Assembly (NCBI RefSeq): GCF_003028415.1
Contig: NZ_PYSV01000001.1
Coordinates: 186,001 to 250,000 of the forward strand
Length of the DNA stretch: 64,000 nucleotides
Reading direction: 5' to 3'
DNA from: Deinococcus arcticus
GTDB taxonomy: Bacteria > Deinococcota > Deinococci > Deinococcales > Deinococcaceae
Positions 59,169-64,000 of this stretch are shown here, one piece after another (position 1 is the stretch's first letter; every line of letters begins with the position of its first letter). The notes under the pieces are model-generated. The model was not told where the DNA came from. It did not search any database and saw only the letters and a list, made by a program, of their open reading frames with translations. The translations under genes were made by a program, and so were the position numbers.

Positions 59169-59903
59169 ATGCTGGAACTGCGCGGTATCACCAAGACCTA
59201 CGGCACATTCACGGCGCTGCGCGCGGTTTCGCTGCAGGCGGCAGGCAACGAGGTGTTTGGCCTGCTGGGCCCCAACGGCGCCGGCAAAACCACCCTGCTG
59301 CGGATTCTGGCCACCCTGCTGCAGCCGGACCAGGGCACGGCCACTCTGGCCGGACGCGATATCCACGCTGATCCAGAAGGCGTGCGGCGGGTGGTGGGCG
59401 TGGTCAACGGCGGCATGGGCCTGCCGGCCCGCCTGACCGGCCGGGAAATCCTGCGGTCGTTCGCGGTGCTGTACGGCCTGAACCGGGCGCAGGCCGACGC
59501 GCGCATTGCCGAACTGGACGCCCGCCTGGAACTGGGCCGCACGCTGGACACCCGCGCCGGGGAGTATTCCACTGGCATGAAACAGAAAGTGGTGATTGCC
59601 CGCGCCGTCATTCACGACCCGCCGGTGCTCATTCTGGACGAGGCGGCCAGCGGCCTGGACATCTTCGCGCGGCGCACGCTGCTGGACTTTGTGCAGGCCA
59701 CGCGTGCCCCGGGGCGCCTGACCGTGTATTCCACCCACGTCATGAGCGAGGTCGAGGAGGTGTGTGACCGGGTGGCCATTCTGCACGAGGGCGCGCTGCT
59801 GGCCAGCGGCACCCTACCTGAACTGCTGGAGCGCACTGGGCAGCGCACCCTGGAGCGGGCCTTTTTCGCCCTGGTGCGCCCGGAGGTGGCCCATGCGGGC
59901 TAG
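59169..59903 (+). CDS. NatA-like ABC transporter ATPase
   Basis: 244 residues. AAGGAGACGA lies just before the ATG. Walker A is GPNGAGKTT near residue 39, the signature is [14 protein letters not shown], Walker B is [12 protein letters not shown], and the H-loop is [11 protein letters not shown]. It pairs with the ABC-2 permease that starts within its last 11 bases. NatAB systems export Na+ or small compounds; the substrate here is inferred only. Confidence 0.9.
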   Translation: MLELRGITKTYGTFTALRAVSLQAAGNEVFGLLGPNGAGKTTLLRILATLLQPDQGTATLAGRDIHADPEGVRRVVGVVNGGMGLPARLTGREILRSFAVLYGLNRAQADARIAELDARLELGRTLDTRAGEYSTGMKQKVVIARAVIHDPPVLILDEAASGLDIFARRTLLDFVQATRAPGRLTVYSTHVMSEVEEVCDRVAILHEGALLASGTLPELLERTGQRTLERAFFALVRPEVAHAG

Positions 59904-61158
59904 GGGGCTGCGCCCGGCGCTGGTGTGGCAGGTGGCCACGCGCGACCTGCTGGCCACCGTGCGCGACCGCCGCACGCTGAACGCCACGATCCTCATGCCC
60001 CTGATTCTGATTCCGCTGCTGACCCTGGGCCTGCCCCTGATGATGGGCGGGCTGATCGGCGGGCAGCAACAGGCGCGTCAGACGGTGGGGGTCAGCGGCA
60101 CTGTGCCGGCGGCCCTGCGCGCGGCCCTGGAGCGCGACGAGACATTGCCCGACGGCACGGTGGTGCGCGCGGGCGTGGACCTGAAAACCGTCGGTGACCC
60201 CACCGGGGCGGTGCAGAGCGGCGAGGTGGACGCGGCCATCCGGCCTGTAGGCGCCCTGCCCCAGCGGGCGGGTGACGGTACCGGGACGCTGGAACTGCAT
60301 GCCAAGCTGGGCAACCTGCGCGCCCAGACCGGGGCCTACAGCAAGGTCTCGGAGGTGGTGGAAGCCTACAACCGGCAGCTGGCGGTGCAGCGCCTGCAGG
60401 GCCTGGGCCTGAGTGAACAGGTGCTGGCGCCCATTGCCCTGAAACCCGTGGACGCCAGCACCAAGCAGGAGCGGCGCAGCGGGCAGCTGGCCTTCCTGAT
60501 TCCCATGCTGATGCTGCAGTTCATTCTGTCGGGGGCCATGGCCACGGCGCTGGACGCCACCGCCGGGGAAAAGGAGCGCGGCACCCTGGAAAGCCTGCTG
60601 GTGGCCCCGGTGCGCCGCGCCGAGGTGGTGGCGGGCAAGCTGCTGGCCACCACCCTGACCGCCCTGACCAGCGCCGCATTCAGTGTGGCAGGCTTCGTGC
60701 TGAGCGGGCTGGCCATGCGCCTGTGGCTGCAACACCAGCCGCAGCAACAGGCCATGCTGACCGAGGGCCTGGGCGGCGGGCTGAGCCTGAGCGCCGGCAG
60801 CACACTGGCCCTGCTGGGCGTGGCCCTCAGTGCCGCGCTGCTGATCAGCGCCCTGCTGATCTCGGTGGGCATCTTCGCGCGGTCGTTCAAGGAAGCGCAG
60901 ACCTACGTGGCGCCCATCACGCTGTTTCTGGTGCTGCCGGCCATCCTGCTGCAGTTTGCCGACTTTCTGCAGATTGGTCTGGGTGCCTACGCCATTCCGG
61001 TGGTGGGCGGCATGATCGCCATTCTGGACGCGGTGCGCGGCACGCCCGACGCCGGGCACGTGCTCCTGGCCATGGGCGTCAACCTGCTGGGCGCGGGCCT
61101 GCTGGCTCTGTTTGCCCTGCGCTCCTTCGGGCGAGAGGAAGTTATCTTCCGCAATTGA
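59893..61158 (+). CDS. ABC-2 type permease (NatB-like)
   Basis: 421 residues from the ATG at 59893, overlapping the ATPase gene. One N-terminal helix ([19 protein letters not shown]) is followed by a large extracytoplasmic loop (about 55-195). Five to six C-terminal helices follow, with [21 protein letters not shown], the conserved ABC-2 coupling segment. It forms the export channel with the NatA-like ATPase. Confidence 0.88.
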   Translation: MRARGLRPALVWQVATRDLLATVRDRRTLNATILMPLILIPLLTLGLPLMMGGLIGGQQQARQTVGVSGTVPAALRAALERDETLPDGTVVRAGVDLKTVGDPTGAVQSGEVDAAIRPVGALPQRAGDGTGTLELHAKLGNLRAQTGAYSKVSEVVEAYNRQLAVQRLQGLGLSEQVLAPIALKPVDASTKQERRSGQLAFLIPMLMLQFILSGAMATALDATAGEKERGTLESLLVAPVRRAEVVAGKLLATTLTALTSAAFSVAGFVLSGLAMRLWLQHQPQQQAMLTEGLGGGLSLSAGSTLALLGVALSAALLISALLISVGIFARSFKEAQTYVAPITLFLVLPAILLQFADFLQIGLGAYAIPVVGGMIAILDAVRGTPDAGHVLLAMGVNLLGAGLLALFALRSFGREEVIFRN

Positions 61159-61519
61159 AGTCCAAAGGGCCGCACAGAAGATAGGGTGACCGGACAGCCG
61201 AGGCCGGATCACCCTCTCTGCTGGCCGAAATGCGGTGGTGCCAGGAGACGCATCCTGCGTCCAGGGCGGCACAGCGTCGAGAAGGGCCGTGCTTCTCATC
61301 CGGGACGCCTCTGATGCCAGAGCCCCCTGGGAAAAACGCAGGGGTGCTGTTCCGTCGCCGGCGTCGCGCCTTTCCTCTTGTTCGCTCTGTGGCGGCGCTC
61401 CGCGAGTCCGCTCATCCCTGGCCCTCAGCTCACCTTGGTTTGGAATCGCGCTGCCCCCACTGGCCTTTGTTCTGTCGGCCCTGGTGGGCCGATGGGCCAG
61501 TGTCTAGAATGCCCCCGCG
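61159..61519. other. 361-base intergenic stretch after the ABC-2 permease
   Basis: Holds a hairpin AGGGTGA..CCGG / CCGG..TCACCCT (61183-61215) that is probably the transporter terminator, and the promoter of the phosphoesterase at its end. No gene recognised. Confidence 0.5.
61505..61510 (+). promoter_or_regulatory. -10 box TAGAAT of the phosphoesterase gene
   Basis: TAGAAT lies 9 bases before the ATG at 61520. Confidence 0.5.
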
Positions 61520-62428
61520 ATGAGGGTGGCGGTGCTGGCAGATATTCACGGCAATGCCGACGCCCTGCGGGCTGTGCTGGCCGACGCGCAGGCGCAGGGG
61601 GCCGAGCGCCTGATCGTGAATGGTGACGTGGTCAACCGGGGCCCCGATTCGGTAGAAGCCCTGGACCTGCTGCTGCGCCGCGCAGACGTGACCTTCACCC
61701 TGGGCAACCACGACGACCTGCTGCGGCTGTGGCACGCGCGCAGCGACACCCTGCCCCAGGACTGGTTCACCGATTCCTTCTGGGGCGCCACCGACTGGAG
61801 CGCGCAGGCGCTGGACCGCGCCGGCCTGCTGCAGGTGAGTGCCGCGTGGCCCATGACCGCCGAACTGTTCGAGCCGGGGGTGGGGCGCGTGCTGCTGGCC
61901 CACGGCACTGCCGGGCACTACCGCGAAAGCCTCAGCGAGCGCACGCCCCCGGAGCGCCTGGAGGTCCTGCGCCGCCGCGACGGTGGAGCGCCCTACGACG
62001 TGCTGGTGGGCTCGCACATTCACCGCCCGGCCCACGCGCTTCTGGGCGGGACGCTGGTGCTCAACACCGGCGCGGTGGGGGCCCCGGCCAACCAGGACCC
62101 ACGCGCCCAGTACCTGCTGCTGACGGCCGCCCCCGGTGGCTGGGTACCCACCTTCCGCGCCGTGCCCTACGACCTGCGCGGCGTCCTGGGCCGCTTTGAA
62201 ACGGCGGGTCTGCTGCGCACCGGCCTGAGCGCCGAGATCTTCCGCGAAGAATTGCGCACTGCCCGCAGTCTGTACACGCCCTACTGGACCTGGACCGAGG
62301 AAAGCAGTATCCCGCGCACGCCCGGAAGCTGGGCCACGTTCCTGAACAGCGTGGCAGGTGCGGCTGAGCGGGCGCCCTCAACCAACGAAAAAGCCCCGCC
62401 GGTGGTCTGGCGGGGCCGAGGTGAGTGA
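61520..62428 (+). CDS. Metallophosphoesterase (YfcE/calcineurin-like)
   Basis: 302 residues. The metal motifs are in order: DIHGNADALRAVL (D-x-H), NGDVVNRGPDS (GDxxxRGxxS), TLGNHDDLL (GNHD), a His in LLAHGTAGH, and GSHIHRPAH. These predict a dimetal phosphoesterase acting on nucleotides or phosphodiesters. The C-terminal 50 residues extend beyond the core. Its last codons contain the terminator of the opposing fasciclin gene. Confidence 0.9.
   Translation: MRVAVLADIHGNADALRAVLADAQAQGAERLIVNGDVVNRGPDSVEALDLLLRRADVTFTLGNHDDLLRLWHARSDTLPQDWFTDSFWGATDWSAQALDRAGLLQVSAAWPMTAELFEPGVGRVLLAHGTAGHYRESLSERTPPERLEVLRRRDGGAPYDVLVGSHIHRPAHALLGGTLVLNTGAVGAPANQDPRAQYLLLTAAPGGWVPTFRAVPYDLRGVLGRFETAGLLRTGLSAEIFREELRTARSLYTPYWTWTEESSIPRTPGSWATFLNSVAGAAERAPSTNEKAPPVVWRGRGE
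62388..62416 (-). terminator. Terminator of the fasciclin gene inside the phosphoesterase gene
   Basis: Minus strand: GCCCCGCC/GGCGGGGC stem with an 8-base loop, then TTTTT. It overlaps the 3' coding end of the convergent gene. Confidence 0.8.
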
Positions 62429-62433
62429 GGGGC

Positions 62434-64000
62434 TCAGCGCATGCTGGGGGGCATCAGCACGGTGTCAATGGCATAGACCACGCTGGTGCCGGCGTCCGCA
62501 CGGGTACTGACCAGACCGCCGGTGATGGTGTCGCCGCTGCGCACGCCAGCGCGTACGCCGCCGCTGCCGTCCATCATCAGGTCAATGGAGCTGCCTTCCA
62601 CCGAGCGCAGCTGCGCCACGTTCAGGCCCTGGTCAATCACGCGGCCCGTGACCACGTGGTACTGCAGCACCTGGGTCAGCTTGGCCGGGTCGGCCAGCAG
62701 CATGTCCAGCGTTGCCTGGGGCACCTTGGCAAAGGCCTCGTTGGTGGGGGCAAAGATGGTCACGTCGGCGGCCGTGAGGCTGGGCAGCAGGTTGGCGCGC
62801 TGCACCAGGCTCAGCAGGGTGCTGAACTGGGGCTGGCTCAGCACTTCCAGCAGGTTGGCGCCGGACTGGGCCGAGGTCAGCGTGATGGTGGTGCTGGTCG
62901 TCGTGGTTGTGGTGGTCGTGCTGGTCGTCGTATCGGTGGTGGCCGTGTCGCCCGTGGGGGGCTGGGGCAGCACCAGATCGGGGGGCAGCAGGACGGCGCT
63001 GACCGGGTAGATGAAGCCGTTGCTGGCCTGAATGGGGGTGGTGGTCACCATCGCCTCGCCAATCATGGAGTTGGTGCCGTTCAGGGTCACGTCCAGGCTG
63101 GCGCCCTGCTCGCTGCGCAGCTGTCCGGCCTGCGTCAGGCGCGCGCTTTCCAGGCGCCCACTGACCACGTGGTACAGCAGCACGGCCTTCAGGGTTTCGG
63201 GGTCGCTGGCAATCAGGGCCAGGGTGTCAGGGTCCACGGCCTCGAACGCCTCGTTGGTGGGCGCAAAGACGGTGTACTCGTTGCTGATCAGCACCTCGGT
63301 CAGTTCAGCGTCGCTCAGCAGGTCGCGCAGGGTCGTGAAGCGCTCGTCACCGGAGATCAGGTCGTACAGCGTGGTGGTGGAGACCTCGGTGGTGGTCGTC
63401 GTGGTGGTCGTGGTGCTGGTGTTCGTGGAGGTGTTGGTGGTGACGGTGGTGCTGGCGCCCACGCTCACAGGTGTGGCGGGAATGCGCAGCACATCCACCG
63501 CTGCCGGCGCCGTGGTGACGGGCGCGGTGGCGGCGGGGGCCGGTGCCGGGGCGGGCGTGGTCGCCGCAGGAGCCGGAGCAGGTGCCGGGGCCGCGGCGGT
63601 GCTCATGGCCGGCATCAGCACCGTGTCAATCACATGCACCACGCCGTTACAGGCGGCCACATCGGCGCGCGTGACGGTGGCGTTGTCCACCATCACCCGG
63701 TTGCCCATCTTGCTGACCAGGAAGCTGGAGCCCTGCAGGGTCTTGCCCGAGGACATGCCCATGACCTGCTTAGAGCTGACCTTGCCGGCCACCACGTGGT
63801 ACAGCAGGATGTTGCGCAGCATGGTGGCGTCGTTGAGGACCATGGCCAGCGTGTCGCTGGGCAACTTGGCAAACGCGGCGTTCGTGGGAGCAAACACGGT
63901 GTACTGGCCGCCCATCAGGGTCTGGCTCAGCCCGGCCGCTTCCACGGCGGTGGCCAGCGTGCTGAAGTTGGGATCGCTCATAACGATCTGGGCAATGGTG
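62434..64000 (-). CDS. Secreted protein with three fasciclin (FAS1) domains, 5' end outside window
   Basis: The frame stays open past 64000, and the residues before the first internal Met (TIAQIV at the edge) fit the start of a FAS1 domain, so the gene is cut by the window. Three FAS1 domains follow, each with YTVFAPTNxAFxxxP or a close variant and LLYHVV. They are separated by an Ala/Pro spacer and by Thr/Ser/Val-rich tracts of uninterrupted Thr. FAS1 proteins mediate adhesion or bind the matrix. It ends VLMPPSMR. Confidence 0.93.
   Translation of the reverse strand, partial: TIAQIVMSDPNFSTLATAVEAAGLSQTLMGGQYTVFAPTNAAFAKLPSDTLAMVLNDATMLRNILLYHVVAGKVSSKQVMGMSSGKTLQGSSFLVSKMGNRVMVDNATVTRADVAACNGVVHVIDTVLMPAMSTAAAPAPAPAPAATTPAPAPAPAATAPVTTAPAAVDVLRIPATPVSVGASTTVTTNTSTNTSTTTTTTTTTEVSTTTLYDLISGDERFTTLRDLLSDAELTEVLISNEYTVFAPTNEAFEAVDPDTLALIASDPETLKAVLLYHVVSGRLESARLTQAGQLRSEQGASLDVTLNGTNSMIGEAMVTTTPIQASNGFIYPVSAVLLPPDLVLPQPPTGDTATTDTTTSTTTTTTTTSTTITLTSAQSGANLLEVLSQPQFSTLLSLVQRANLLPSLTAADVTIFAPTNEAFAKVPQATLDMLLADPAKLTQVLQYHVVTGRVIDQGLNVAQLRSVEGSSIDLMMDGSGGVRAGVRSGDTITGGLVSTRADAGTSVVYAIDTVLMPPSMR

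Overview
The window is about 64 kb of GC-rich chromosome and most likely comes from a Deinococcus. Four things point that way. There is a Thermus/Deinococcus-type homocitrate synthase of the aminoadipate lysine route. There is a DNA polymerase I with an eroded proofreading domain. Many small lipoproteins and LysM hydrolases are present. At about twenty gene starts a -10 hexamer (TANNNT) sits only 6-10 bases before the start codon, the leaderless-mRNA arrangement described for Deinococcus. No tRNA, rRNA, CRISPR array, phage or transposase gene was seen.

Layout, left to right. 1-4445 (minus): a tightly overlapping operon of TPR protein, SPOR protein, Rex and a lipoprotein cut by the window edge. 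4523-7808 (minus): rlmN, a degenerate PhzF-like gene and homocitrate synthase. 7978-10376 (plus): a MATE exporter and an orphan gene. 10396-17913 (minus): an SsuABC-type importer, then sulfate assimilation (sat, cysH, cysC, sulfite reductase, DUF4395). 18005-21113: an Excalibur metalloprotease divergent from a chagasin-like inhibitor, then twin phosphoribosyltransferases. 21211-27124: a quinone reductase and a beta-oxidation cluster with a VOC dioxygenase-like gene. 27311-34217: lipoproteins, miaB, an amidase and envelope proteins. 34628-42805: NlpC/P60 and LysM-M23 wall hydrolases, dtd, N-formylglutamate amidohydrolase-like, prenyl synthase, alpha/beta hydrolase and amidohydrolase genes. 42968-52981: secA, two ferritin-like stress proteins, an ethylene-receptor-like diguanylate cyclase, a small membrane protein and polA. 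53063-57650 (minus): a class Ib ribonucleotide reductase operon (thioesterase, nrdI, nrdE, nrdF, redoxin) preceded by a cobalamin riboswitch and a terminator. 57828-64000: a DarA-like PII protein, a winged-helix protein, a NatAB-like ABC transporter, a metallophosphoesterase and a three-domain fasciclin protein cut by the right edge.

The most interesting non-coding content is two families of structured intergenic repeats, A and B. Their ends supply or overlap stop codons of neighbouring genes, and in family A the hairpins keep pairing although the stem sequences differ between copies. The clearest regulatory system is the B12 riboswitch over the B12-independent ribonucleotide reductase, which implies a B12-dependent enzyme elsewhere in the genome. 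Sulfate reduction appears to be one translationally coupled operon with a palindrome next to its first start codon.
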